Origin: Caldovatus sediminis
GTDB lineage: Bacteria; Pseudomonadota; Alphaproteobacteria; Acetobacterales; Acetobacteraceae
DNA: 64,000 bases
Reading direction: 5' to 3'
NCBI RefSeq assembly: GCF_014644455.1
Contig: NZ_BMKS01000004.1
Span: 310,001 to 374,000, forward strand
Below are positions 44,335 to 52,188 of the stretch, piece by piece. Below the pieces are notes generated by a model, which was given only the letters and a program-made list of their open reading frames with translations, had not been told where the DNA came from and ran no database searches. Every line of letters begins with the position of its first letter. Position 1 is the stretch's first letter. A program made the position numbers and the translations under genes.

Positions 44335-44782
44335 CGCGCCGGTCCCGCGCGGTGGCGGCGATGGCCCGCGGCGCGTCCTGGTACTCCGTCCCGGTGATGC
44401 CGAGGCGCATCATCCAGCCCACCACCGCGCCCTTCACCGGGCGCAGCATCAGTGTGCAGATCACCGTGAACAGCGGCAGCCAGAGCGCCATGTGCAGCCA
44501 CATCGGCGGCTGCCAGGCGCGCTCGATCCACAGCACGAAGGGCAGCAGCAGGTGACCGGCGAGGAAGATGGTGAAGTAGGGAGGCGCGTCGTCGGCCCGC
44601 AGCGCGGCGAGCGGGGCGCCGCAGCCCGTGCAGGATGGCGAGAGGCGCAGGTAGCCGGCAAAGAGCCGGCCGTCGCCGCAGGCCGGGCAGCGCCCGGAGG
44701 CGCCACGCCCGAGGCCGGTCCAGAACGAGGGCGGCTGGTGCGGCGGCGATGCGGGCGGGAAGCGGTTCGGTTCCCAGCGCAT
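44327..44782 (-). CDS. DUF983 domain-containing membrane protein
   Basis: A 151-aa protein with an N-terminal zinc-ribbon-like CPACG ... CTGCG pair, followed by two TM helices (FTIFLAGHLLLPFVLWIE and a longer Trp/Leu-rich one), the DUF983 layout. In some proteobacteria DUF983 genes neighbour cytochrome oxidase assembly genes, but none is here. A GGAGGA lies about 15 nt upstream of ATG 44782. It overlaps the UPF0262 gene. Confidence 0.88.
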   Translation of the reverse strand: MRWEPNRFPPASPPHQPPSFWTGLGRGASGRCPACGDGRLFAGYLRLSPSCTGCGAPLAALRADDAPPYFTIFLAGHLLLPFVLWIERAWQPPMWLHMALWLPLFTVICTLMLRPVKGAVVGWMMRLGITGTEYQDAPRAIAATARDRRDA

Positions 44783-44872
44783 GGCGGCATTCCTGTTCCT
44801 CCGGCGCGCCGCGGTTGAAGAGGGAACGGGTCCCCGCCCGATCGGCCGGACCTCCACGCCATGCGCCGGTTG

Positions 44873-44887
44873 TTGTGCGCTGCACAA
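44873..44887. promoter_or_regulatory. Inverted repeat operator candidate (TTGTGC-N3-GCACAA)
   Basis: A perfect 6+3+6 palindrome in the 189-bp gap between DUF983 and the racemase gene. It contains T-N11-A (LysR style) and also resembles IclR- and GntR-type sites. No cognate regulator gene is adjacent. A CAATCTAG stretch follows directly. Confidence 0.5.
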
Positions 44888-44971
44888 TCTAGGCGGCACG
44901 GCGACGGAATCCAACCCTCATCTTTGCGCAAGCGGCTTGCCGAGGCGCGGCGCCTAAGGGAATTTGCCCCC

Positions 44972-45664
44972 ATGAGCGCCGAACGCATCCTGGTCGTGAA
45001 CCCCAACACCTCGGCGTCCTGCACCGCCGGCATCGCGGCGGCGATGGCCCGGTTCGCCGCGCCCGGCCTGCCGCGCATCGAGGTGACCAGCCTGCCCGGG
45101 GGGCCGCCGGCCATCGCCACCTGGCGCGACTGGTACGCCGTCGCCGAGCCGCTCTGCCGCCTGGTGGAGCGCGAGCCCGCCGCCTGCTACGTCATCGGCT
45201 GCGTCTCCGATCCCGGGCTCGAGGCGGTGCGGATGGTCACCGACCGGCCGGTGCTCGGCATGATGCGCTGCGCGGTCGCGGCGGCGCTGGCGCGCGCCGA
45301 GCGGTTCGGCATCGTCGCCTTCCTCGAGACCTCGCGCCCGCGCCAGCGCCGCGTGCTGCAGGCGATGGGCGCGGAGCAGCGCTGCGTCGGCTCGATCCCG
45401 CTCGGCCTCGACATGGAGAGCCTGACCGACCCGGTCGCGCCGCGCGAGCGGCTGCAGGCCGCGGCGCGCGAGCTGGTCGCGATGGGCGCCGAGGCGGTGG
45501 TGCTGGGCTGCGCCGGCATGGCCGGCCACCTCGCGGCGGCGGAGGACGCGGCCGGCGTGCCGGTGGTGGAGCCCTGCCAGGCGGCGGCGGCGCAGGCGCT
45601 GCTCGCGGTGCTGTCGGCGCGGCGCGGCGCGGCGACGCCCGCGCTCGCGGACGCGGCGCAGTAG
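44972..45664 (+). CDS. Asp/Glu/hydantoin racemase family protein
   Basis: A 230-aa member of the Asp/Glu racemase superfamily. NPNTSASCT is the start typical of hydantoin racemases and maleate-isomerase relatives. Catalytic cysteines sit in IGCVSDPGL and LGCAGMAG. The hydantoin-racemase subgroup racemises 5-substituted hydantoins; with two D-carbamoylases and a cyclic amidohydrolase within 9 kb this is the attractive reading (inference). AAGGGA precedes ATG 44972. An in-frame upstream region to 44861 overlaps the palindrome and is unlikely to be coding. It is followed by the TauD-type gene. Confidence 0.82.
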   Translation: MSAERILVVNPNTSASCTAGIAAAMARFAAPGLPRIEVTSLPGGPPAIATWRDWYAVAEPLCRLVEREPAACYVIGCVSDPGLEAVRMVTDRPVLGMMRCAVAAALARAERFGIVAFLETSRPRQRRVLQAMGAEQRCVGSIPLGLDMESLTDPVAPRERLQAAARELVAMGAEAVVLGCAGMAGHLAAAEDAAGVPVVEPCQAAAAQALLAVLSARRGAATPALADAAQ

Positions 45665-45727
45665 CGCGGGCGCTCCGCATCCGGCCCCCTTCGACCGTCC
45701 CGGAACGACACGCAGAGGGAGAGACGC

Positions 45728-46624
45728 ATGTCCGCCACCATCAGCGCCTCGGCGATGCGCGGCAACGCCGGGCCCCGCTACAAGCACCTCGCGCCCGAGG
45801 GCACGCCCTACGAGACCATCACCGTCGAGAAGCTGACGCCGATCATCGGCGCCGAGATCGGCGGCGTGGACCTCGGCAATCCCAGCAACCGGCAGATGGA
45901 CGAGATCCACCGCGCGCTGGCCGAGAACCTGGTGATCTTCTTCCGCGACCAGCACCTGACGCCGGAGCAGCACCTCGCCTTCGGCCGCCAGTTCGGCGAG
46001 CTGCACATCCACCCCGCCGCGCCGCACGAGCCGGGCCACCCCGAGCTGATGATCATCAGGACGGAGAAGAACTCGTCGCGCGCCAACGGCGAGGGCTGGC
46101 ACAGCGACGTCTCCTGCGACCCCGAGCCGCCGATGGGCTCGATCCTCTACCTCAAGGAGGTCCCGCCGGTCGGCGGCGACACGCTGTTCGCCAGCATGTA
46201 CGCCGCCTACGAGGCGCTGTCGGACCGCATGAAGGCCTACCTCGAGGGCCTGACCGCGATCCATGACGGCGAGCACGTCTATCGCGGCCTCTACGCGGAC
46301 CTCGGCGTTGCCGACAAGCCGAGCTATCCGCGCGCGGAGCACCCGGTGATCCGCACCCATCCCGTCACCGGGAAGAAGGCGCTGTTCGTCAACCGCGGCT
46401 TCACCGTGCGCATCAACGGCATCCCGCGCGACGAGAGCGACGGCATCCTGCGCTACCTGTTCGACCTCGCCGAGCACCCGCTGTTCCAGTGCCGCTTCCG
46501 CTGGCGCGCCAACTCCATCGCCTTCTGGGACAACCGCTGCGTCCAGCACCGCGCGATGTGGGACTACTGGCCGCACACGCGCTACGGCAACCGCGTCACG
46601 ATCAAGGGCGAGCGGCCGGTCTGA
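45728..46624 (+). CDS. TauD/TfdA-family Fe(II)/2-oxoglutarate dioxygenase
   Basis: A 298-aa non-haem iron dioxygenase. Fe ligands are His125 and Asp127 (GWHSDVS) and the distal His274 (RCVQHRAMWDY); an Arg about 10 residues further on binds 2-oxoglutarate. PIIGAEIGGVDL is the family N-terminus. Members hydroxylate taurine, alkylsulfates, 2,4-D and similar acids. The strong [12 protein letters not shown] lies before ATG 45728. It is in operon order with the racemase. The substrate is unknown; no sulfonate transporter is seen nearby. Confidence 0.93.
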   Translation: MSATISASAMRGNAGPRYKHLAPEGTPYETITVEKLTPIIGAEIGGVDLGNPSNRQMDEIHRALAENLVIFFRDQHLTPEQHLAFGRQFGELHIHPAAPHEPGHPELMIIRTEKNSSRANGEGWHSDVSCDPEPPMGSILYLKEVPPVGGDTLFASMYAAYEALSDRMKAYLEGLTAIHDGEHVYRGLYADLGVADKPSYPRAEHPVIRTHPVTGKKALFVNRGFTVRINGIPRDESDGILRYLFDLAEHPLFQCRFRWRANSIAFWDNRCVQHRAMWDYWPHTRYGNRVTIKGERPV

Positions 46625-46635
46625 GCGGGCGGGCA

Positions 46636-46672
46636 GGGAGCGAGCGGGGCACGCCCCGCTCCCCTCGCTCCC
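46636..46672. terminator. Bidirectional terminator-like hairpin
   Basis: GGGAGCGAG (46636-46644) pairs with CTCGCTCCC (46664-46672). An inner CGGGG/CCCCG stem with loop CACG lies inside. It fills the 55-bp gap between the convergent TauD-type and TctC genes. There is no U-tract. Confidence 0.55.
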
Positions 46673-46679
46673 CCGCGGC

Positions 46680-47714
46680 CTATTCCAGGCGCACGCCGGC
46701 GGTGCGGATGACGCGGGCGAACAGCGCCTCCTGCTCGGCCCGGTAGGCCTTGAGCGCGTCGGGCGCGATCTTCCACGGCGTCGCGCCGCTCTCCTGGAAC
46801 CTGCTCACCAGATCCGGGTTGTCGAGCGCGCGGTTGGAGAGCGCCGCCATGCGCTCGACCATCGGTGCGGGGATGCCTGCGGGGCCGACCACGCAGCCCC
46901 AGGAGGTGATCTCGAATCCCGGGAGGAACTCCGCCATGGCCGGGACGTCGGGCGCGACCGGGCTGCGCTGCGCCCCGGTGACGGCGAGGGCGCGCGCGGT
47001 GCCCTGGCGGACATGGGCGATGGCGCTCGGGATGTTGCCGAACACCATGTGCACGCGGCCGCCGAGCATGTCGGTCAACGCCGGCGCCTCGCCGCGGTAG
47101 GGCGCGTGGACCATGTCCACCCCGGCCATCTGCTTGAACATCTCGCCCGAGAGGTGGACCGTCGTGCCCGTGCCGCCGGAGCCGAACACGTACTTCCCCG
47201 GTTCGCGCTTCAGCAGGGCGATCAGCTCCGGCACGGTGCGTGCGGGAAGGTCGTTGTTGACGACCAGCATGTTCGGGATCTGGAACATCCCGCTGATGTA
47301 GGTGAAGTCGCGCCCTGCGTCATAGGCGAGGCTCGGGTAGAGCGACGGCGCGATGGCGAGCGGCGCGATGGAGCCGAGGCCGATCGTCGTGCCGTCCGGC
47401 GCCGCACGGGCGATCGCCGTGGAGCCGACCGTCCCCGCCGCGCCGGTCCGCACGTCGATCACGAACTGCTGGCCGGTGATTTCCGACATCTTCGTGCACC
47501 AGATGCGCCCCATGATGTCGGTCGTGCCGCCGGGGGCGAACACGTTGATGTACCGGATCGTCTGGGTCGGCCAGTCCGGGCCCTGGGCCCGCTGCTGCGC
47601 CCGCGCCGGCGACACGGCGGCCGCGGCTGAGCCGGCGAGGCCGAGGCCGAGCACGGCGCGGCGGGTGCCGGCCGCGGGTCCCTTGGCCGGGGCGGACGTG
47701 GTGTGAGGTCGCAT
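46680..47714 (-). CDS. Tripartite tricarboxylate transporter substrate-binding protein (TctC/Bug family)
   Basis: A 344-aa periplasmic binding protein. The N-terminus has a twin-Arg signal (TRRAVLGLG then an Ala-rich core, cleavage after SPARA). The mature part shows IRYINVFAPGGTTDIMGR, GAAGTVGSTAIARAAPDGTT, APYRGEAPALTDMLGG and YRAEQEALFARVI, all Bug-family features. It would capture a carboxylate. No TctA/TctB membrane genes are adjacent, as is common for Bug paralogues. GGGAGG precedes ATG 47714. Confidence 0.93.
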   Translation of the reverse strand: MRPHTTSAPAKGPAAGTRRAVLGLGLAGSAAAAVSPARAQQRAQGPDWPTQTIRYINVFAPGGTTDIMGRIWCTKMSEITGQQFVIDVRTGAAGTVGSTAIARAAPDGTTIGLGSIAPLAIAPSLYPSLAYDAGRDFTYISGMFQIPNMLVVNNDLPARTVPELIALLKREPGKYVFGSGGTGTTVHLSGEMFKQMAGVDMVHAPYRGEAPALTDMLGGRVHMVFGNIPSAIAHVRQGTARALAVTGAQRSPVAPDVPAMAEFLPGFEITSWGCVVGPAGIPAPMVERMAALSNRALDNPDLVSRFQESGATPWKIAPDALKAYRAEQEALFARVIRTAGVRLE

Positions 47715-47833
47715 GCGTTTGCCTCCCTGCGGCCCGGTCCTCGGCCGCACAGGCGGCATCATATCCGAGGACCGGGCCGCCGCGAGCCCGTGCGCGAGAC
47801 CGCGCCGGCGCCGCGCGGGATCCGGCTGCCGCG

Positions 47834-48817
47834 TCAGTCCGCCGCCTGCGCCGTGCCGCCGCCCGGCCGCCAGGCCGGCGGCGCGACGCTGCCGGTCTGC
47901 TCGACGATGCGGCGGTAGGCCTCCGGGCGGCGGTGGCGGGCGAAGTCGAAGATCGTGCTGCGGCCGAGGGCGCACATGTCGAGGTCGCAGTCGGCGACGA
48001 TCAGCTCGTCGTCCCAGCTCGTCGCCTGGGCCATGATCTCGCCCTGCGGGTTGACGATGATGGAGTGGCCGAAGAGCTCGTGCCCGTCCTCGGTGCCGGC
48101 CTTGGCGGTGGCGACGGCGAAGCAGGCGTTCTGGTAGGCGCCGGCCTGCACGCTGAGATGCGAGTGGAAGACGCGCAGGTGGTGCGCCTCGAAGCCGCGG
48201 TTCTCCATGTTGAGCGAGGGCGTGTTGTAGCCGAGCATGACGATCTCGACCTGCTGCAGCCCCATCACGCGCCAGGCCTCCGGCCAGCGGCGGTCGTTGC
48301 AGATCATCAGGCCGACGTTGGCCTCCTGCGCGCCGACCGGGGCGCGCACCACCGGGAAGCCTAGGTCGCCGACCTCGAAATAGCGCTTCTCCAGGTGCTG
48401 CACCCTGCGCCGCGGGTCGTACTCGGCGTGGCCGGGGAGGTGGACCTTGCGGTACTTCAGCACGATCTCGCCGGAGGGATGGACGAGGATCGCGGTGTTG
48501 AAGCGGCGCCCCTCCGGCGTCTTCTCGGCGTAGCCGAGGTGGAAGGCGATGCCGTACCTGCGCGCCGCCTCGAACAGCGGGGCGGTGGCGTCGGAGGGCA
48601 TCGCCGTCTCGTACCAGTGGTCGGCATCGGCGAGGTCCTCGTGGTACCAGCGCGGGAAGAAGGTGGTCAGCGCCAGCTCGGGGAAGACGACGACCTCGGC
48701 GCCGCGCCGATGGGCGCGCTCCATCAGGCGGACCATGCGGCCGACCGCGACCTCGCGGCCATCCGCCTTCTGGATCGGGCCGAGCTGCGCGGCGGCGAGG
48801 GTGACGATGCGGGGCAT
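47834..48817 (-). CDS. N-carbamoyl-D-amino-acid hydrolase (copy 1)
   Basis: A 327-aa nitrilase-superfamily amidohydrolase. The Glu-Lys-Cys triad is Glu47 (FPELALTTFFPRW), Lys124 (YRKVHLPG) and Cys173 (MICNDRRWPEAWRVMG). These segments match the Agrobacterium D-carbamoylase closely, so hydrolysis of N-carbamoyl-D-amino acids to D-amino acid, CO2 and ammonia is likely. GGAGGAG precedes ATG 48817. It is in an operon with the upstream monooxygenase gene (26-bp gap), beyond which lies a second copy. Confidence 0.9.
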   Translation of the reverse strand: MPRIVTLAAAQLGPIQKADGREVAVGRMVRLMERAHRRGAEVVVFPELALTTFFPRWYHEDLADADHWYETAMPSDATAPLFEAARRYGIAFHLGYAEKTPEGRRFNTAILVHPSGEIVLKYRKVHLPGHAEYDPRRRVQHLEKRYFEVGDLGFPVVRAPVGAQEANVGLMICNDRRWPEAWRVMGLQQVEIVMLGYNTPSLNMENRGFEAHHLRVFHSHLSVQAGAYQNACFAVATAKAGTEDGHELFGHSIIVNPQGEIMAQATSWDDELIVADCDLDMCALGRSTIFDFARHRRPEAYRRIVEQTGSVAPPAWRPGGGTAQAAD

Positions 48818-48843
48818 GGCGCGGTGCTCCTCCGGCCCGCCCG

Positions 48844-50598
48844 TCACCCGACCAGGCCGAGCTCGCGCGCCTTGATCTGCATCGCGAGCGTCTTCGAGTA
48901 GATGCGGCACTGCGCGAGGCTGCCGGCGATGAACCACAGTCCCGGCTGGGCGGTCGGGCGCCACATGTTGCGCAGCTCGCCCTCCGCGTCGAAGCCCCAG
49001 ACCGGCCCGACGCGGTCGGCGATCGCGTCGCCGAGGGCCTGGCGCACCACCTCCTGCTGGTTCGCGTAGCCGGTGGCGAGCACGATCAGGTCCGCGCGCT
49101 TCACCGTGCCGTCCCTGAGCAGCGCGCCCTCCGGCGCGAAGCGTTCGATCGCGTCGTACTGCAGCAGGCCGACGCGGCCCTCGACGATCATCTCCGAGCA
49201 GCCGGCGTTGAAGTAGTACCCGCCGCCGCGGTTCTGGTACATGATCTGCCAGCCGGTGTCGTCGGGGCCGAAGGTGAGGCGGAAGCCGCGCCGCTCCAGC
49301 CCCTCCAGCAGCGCCCGGTCGGCCTCCCGCCCCTTGGCGGTGAGGAGCTGGTGGGCGCGGCGGAACACCGGATAGGGGAAGGAGGTGGCGAGGAGGTCGC
49401 AGTCCTCGAAGGGGATGCCCTCGTCGTAGAGGGCGTAGGCGGACTGCGCCTCCCTCAGGCTGACCACCATCGTCGGGCTGCGCTGGATGATGGTGACCTC
49501 GGCGCCCCCGGTGCAGAGGTCCTGCGCCACGTCGTGCCCGCTGGTGCCGGTGCCGAGGACGAGCGCCCGCTTGCCGCGCCATTCCGTGCTGCTGCCGTAG
49601 TCGCCGGAATGCAGCACCGTGCCGCGGAACTCCTCGAGGCCCGGCAGGTCGGGCGTGACGGGGATGCTGCTGACGCCGACGGCGAAGACGAGGTGGCGCG
49701 GGCGCATCACCCGCTCCGTGCCGTCGGCGCGCTTCAGGCGCACCTCCCAGCGCCGCGCCGCCTCGTCCCAGGCGCCGCCGGCGAGCTCGGTGCCGGTCCA
49801 GACGTTCAGCTCCATCGCCTCGGCGTAGAGCTCGAACCAGTTGGCGAGCATGTCCTTCGGGATGAAGACCGGCCAGGTCGGCGGGAAGGGCATGTAGGGG
49901 AGGTGGTTGACGCGCGTCTCGTTGTGCAGCGTCAGCGAGTGGTAGCGGCGGCGCCAGTTGTCGCCGAGCCGCGCCTCGCGGTCCACGACCAGCGTGTCCA
50001 CGCCGAGCTGGCCGAGCCGCGCGGCGACGGAGAGGCCCGCCTGCCCGGCGCCGACGACCAGCACCGCCGGGTCGCGGTCCGCGTAGGCGCGGGCGCGGTT
50101 GCGGCGGTCGAGCCAGTTCTCGCCGCCGAAGTTCCGCGTCCAGTCCACCTCCTTCCAGCGGCGGCCGGTGGCGGGGTCCTCGTGGCCGCGGATCTCGTCG
50201 AGGGCGGTCATCAGCGTCCAGGCGCGCGGCGCGCCTCCGGCCTCCACCAGCCGCACCACGCCGTTGCAGGGGCCGATCGCGGTCTCGAAGGTGAAGATCG
50301 CCTCGATGGCCTCGGTGTCGGCGCGCCGCACCCGCCGCGGCGGCGTGCGGCCGCGGGCGAGGGCGAAGCCGCGCGGCCGCATGCGGGCGAGCGCCGCGCC
50401 GAGGCGTTCCGCGATGGCGGCGGGGCCGGAGGCGGTGCGGAGGTCCCAGGTGAAGGCGAGGATGTCGCGCCAGTGGCTGTCGGCATGGAACAGCGCCCCG
50501 ATCCGCGCGGGGTCGCGGCCGGACAGGGCGCGCTCGAAGGCGTCGAGCCATGCGGTGGCGGCCGCTTCCGCCGAGGTGCCGATCAGGGTGCCGTCCAT
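48844..50598 (-). CDS. FAD-dependent monooxygenase with N-terminal NTF2-like domain
   Basis: A 584-aa fusion. Residues about 10-160 look like an NTF2/SnoaL-type alpha+beta cone (WLDAFERALSGRDPARIGALFHADSHWRDIL). From about 175 a flavin monooxygenase follows with FAD motif GAGQAG, RLGDNWRRRYHSLTLHN, and NADPH motif GTGTSG, near GDYGSSTEWRGK. This resembles CzcO/YUCCA-type group B enzymes. Typical substrates are amines, ketones or indole-pyruvate-like acids. The strong RBS GGAGGAGA lies before ATG 50598. It sits between two D-carbamoylase paralogues on the same strand. Confidence 0.9.
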   Translation of the reverse strand: MDGTLIGTSAEAAATAWLDAFERALSGRDPARIGALFHADSHWRDILAFTWDLRTASGPAAIAERLGAALARMRPRGFALARGRTPPRRVRRADTEAIEAIFTFETAIGPCNGVVRLVEAGGAPRAWTLMTALDEIRGHEDPATGRRWKEVDWTRNFGGENWLDRRNRARAYADRDPAVLVVGAGQAGLSVAARLGQLGVDTLVVDREARLGDNWRRRYHSLTLHNETRVNHLPYMPFPPTWPVFIPKDMLANWFELYAEAMELNVWTGTELAGGAWDEAARRWEVRLKRADGTERVMRPRHLVFAVGVSSIPVTPDLPGLEEFRGTVLHSGDYGSSTEWRGKRALVLGTGTSGHDVAQDLCTGGAEVTIIQRSPTMVVSLREAQSAYALYDEGIPFEDCDLLATSFPYPVFRRAHQLLTAKGREADRALLEGLERRGFRLTFGPDDTGWQIMYQNRGGGYYFNAGCSEMIVEGRVGLLQYDAIERFAPEGALLRDGTVKRADLIVLATGYANQQEVVRQALGDAIADRVGPVWGFDAEGELRNMWRPTAQPGLWFIAGSLAQCRIYSKTLAMQIKARELGLVG

Positions 50599-50701
50599 GG
50601 CGCGAGTCTCCTCCGGAATGGCCGCGTCGGCGGGGCGGGCCGGCGCGGGCGCTTGGCGGGGATACTGGGCCCCGCCCCGTGGTGCGGCAACCCGGCTCCG
50701 G

Positions 50702-51652
50702 TCACGCCGGCGGGACCGCGCCGACCTGGTCCACGATGCGCCGGTAGTGCTGCGGGCGGCGGTGGGCGGCGAAGTCGAACATCTTCTCCTTGCCCTGGCG
50801 GCAGGCGTCGAGGTCCACCTCGGCGACGATCACCTCGTCCTCCAGCGTCTTCGCCTGGGCGACGACGAGGCCGTTCGGGTCCACGATGACGCTGCCGCCG
50901 ATCAGGCCGGCGCCGTCCTCGACGCCCGCCTTGGCGACGGAGACGGCCCAGGTGGCGTTCATGTAGGCGTTGGCCTGCACGGCGAGGGTGGAGTGGAAGG
51001 TGCGCAGCTCCGCGCTCTCGCTCTCGCCGCCGTTGGGGTCGTAGGCGGCGGAGTTGTAGCCCATCAGCATCAGCTCGACGCCCTGCAGGCCGTAGCAGCG
51101 CCAGCCCTCCGGCCAGCGGCGGTCGTTGCAGATCAGCATGCCGAGCACCGGCGAGCCCCAGGCGCGCGGGCCGCGGAAGGCGGGGAAGCCGAGGTCGCCG
51201 TACTCGAAGTAGCGCTTCTCGAGCTGCTGGTAGCGCTGGCCCGGGCGGATCTCCCGCGAGCCGGGGAGGTGGACCTTGCGGTACCTGCCGAGGATCACGC
51301 CGTCCGGGCCGGTGGTGATGGCGCTGTTGAAGCGGCGGCCGTCCTCGGCGAGCTCGGCGTAGCCGAGATAGAAGCCGACGCCGAGCGCGCGGGCGCGGTC
51401 GAAGAGCGGCTGCACCTGCGGGTTGGGCATGGCGCGCTCGAAGTAGCTGAGGAGCTCGGCCTCCTCCATCGGCCAGCGCGGGAAGAAGGTGGTCAGGGCG
51501 AGCTCGGGGAAGACGACGAGCTGCGCGCCCTGCGCGGCGGCGTTCTCGAGCAGGGCGATCAGGCGGTCGAGCGTGTGGGCGCGGGAGTCGGCGCGCTGGG
51601 TTGGGCCCATCTGGGCGCCGGCGACGCGGATCGTGCGGGAGCTTGCGGTCAT
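50702..51652 (-). CDS. N-carbamoyl-D-amino-acid hydrolase (copy 2)
   Basis: A 316-aa paralogue of the hydrolase at 47834-48817, sharing FPELALTTFFPRW (Glu50), YRKVHLPG and ICNDRRWPEGW (Cys175) but differing in substrate loops (MGYNSAAYDPNGGE against LGYNTPSLNMENRG). Different N-carbamoyl or amide substrates are likely. AAGGA precedes ATG 51652. It is the first of three same-strand genes (carbamoylase, monooxygenase, carbamoylase). Confidence 0.89.
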   Translation of the reverse strand: MTASSRTIRVAGAQMGPTQRADSRAHTLDRLIALLENAAAQGAQLVVFPELALTTFFPRWPMEEAELLSYFERAMPNPQVQPLFDRARALGVGFYLGYAELAEDGRRFNSAITTGPDGVILGRYRKVHLPGSREIRPGQRYQQLEKRYFEYGDLGFPAFRGPRAWGSPVLGMLICNDRRWPEGWRCYGLQGVELMLMGYNSAAYDPNGGESESAELRTFHSTLAVQANAYMNATWAVSVAKAGVEDGAGLIGGSVIVDPNGLVVAQAKTLEDEVIVAEVDLDACRQGKEKMFDFAAHRRPQHYRRIVDQVGAVPPA

Positions 51653-51876
51653 GACGGCGATCGTCCTTGCGGCGCGGAGGGGGCCAGATTGGCAGGGCCG
51701 GGCGGCGCTGGGCAGGGGGGCGGCGGCACACGGCGGTGGGCGGGAGCGGGGGCGCGGCCGGCTGCACGCTGCGCGCGCCGGATGGAAGGGCGAACATGCG
51801 ATGAACATGATCGGGCGCGCAACGCCGCGGCGGGACCGGATGCCCCCGGTCCGGGGCCGGAGCCGGGCGACGACGG

Positions 51877-51905
51877 GTGAAGCCTCGGCCTGGCCGCCCT
51901 ATCCT
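51877..51905 (+). promoter_or_regulatory. Candidate promoter of the GDCCVxC gene
   Basis: GTGAAG, 17 bp, TATCCT; the -10 ends 6 bp before the ATG, so the mRNA would be leaderless. The rest of the 259-bp divergent gap shows nothing else. Confidence 0.4.
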
Positions 51906-51911
51906 GCGGTC

Positions 51912-52160
51912 ATGATCCTTTCGTCCACCATCACCTGCCCGCTGTGCGGCCACCGCCGGACCGAGACGATGCCGACCGACGCCTGCCGGATCCTCTACGA
52001 CTGCAAGGGCTGCGGCGCGGCGCTGCGGCCCAGGGCGGGCGACTGCTGCGTGTTCTGCTCCTACGGCGACACGCCATGCCCGCCGGTGCAGGCCGAGGGC
52101 GCCTGCCGCCCCCCGGCGGCCGCCCCGCAGCGGGGACCGGGCGGCGGGCGCCCGGCATGA
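51912..52160 (+). CDS. GDCCVxC domain-containing protein
   Basis: An 82-aa Cys-rich protein. Two CxxC pairs (CPLCGH and CKGCGA) form a probable zinc ribbon, followed by the name-giving GDCCVFCSYGDTPCPP and a disordered Pro/Gly tail. The family is of unknown function and is often found in mercury or metal-resistance contexts, none of which is seen here. It has no Shine-Dalgarno. Confidence 0.85.
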   Translation: MILSSTITCPLCGHRRTETMPTDACRILYDCKGCGAALRPRAGDCCVFCSYGDTPCPPVQAEGACRPPAAAPQRGPGGGRPA

Positions 52161-52188
52161 CGGCCCCGCCCCGCGGCCCTCGCGCGGA

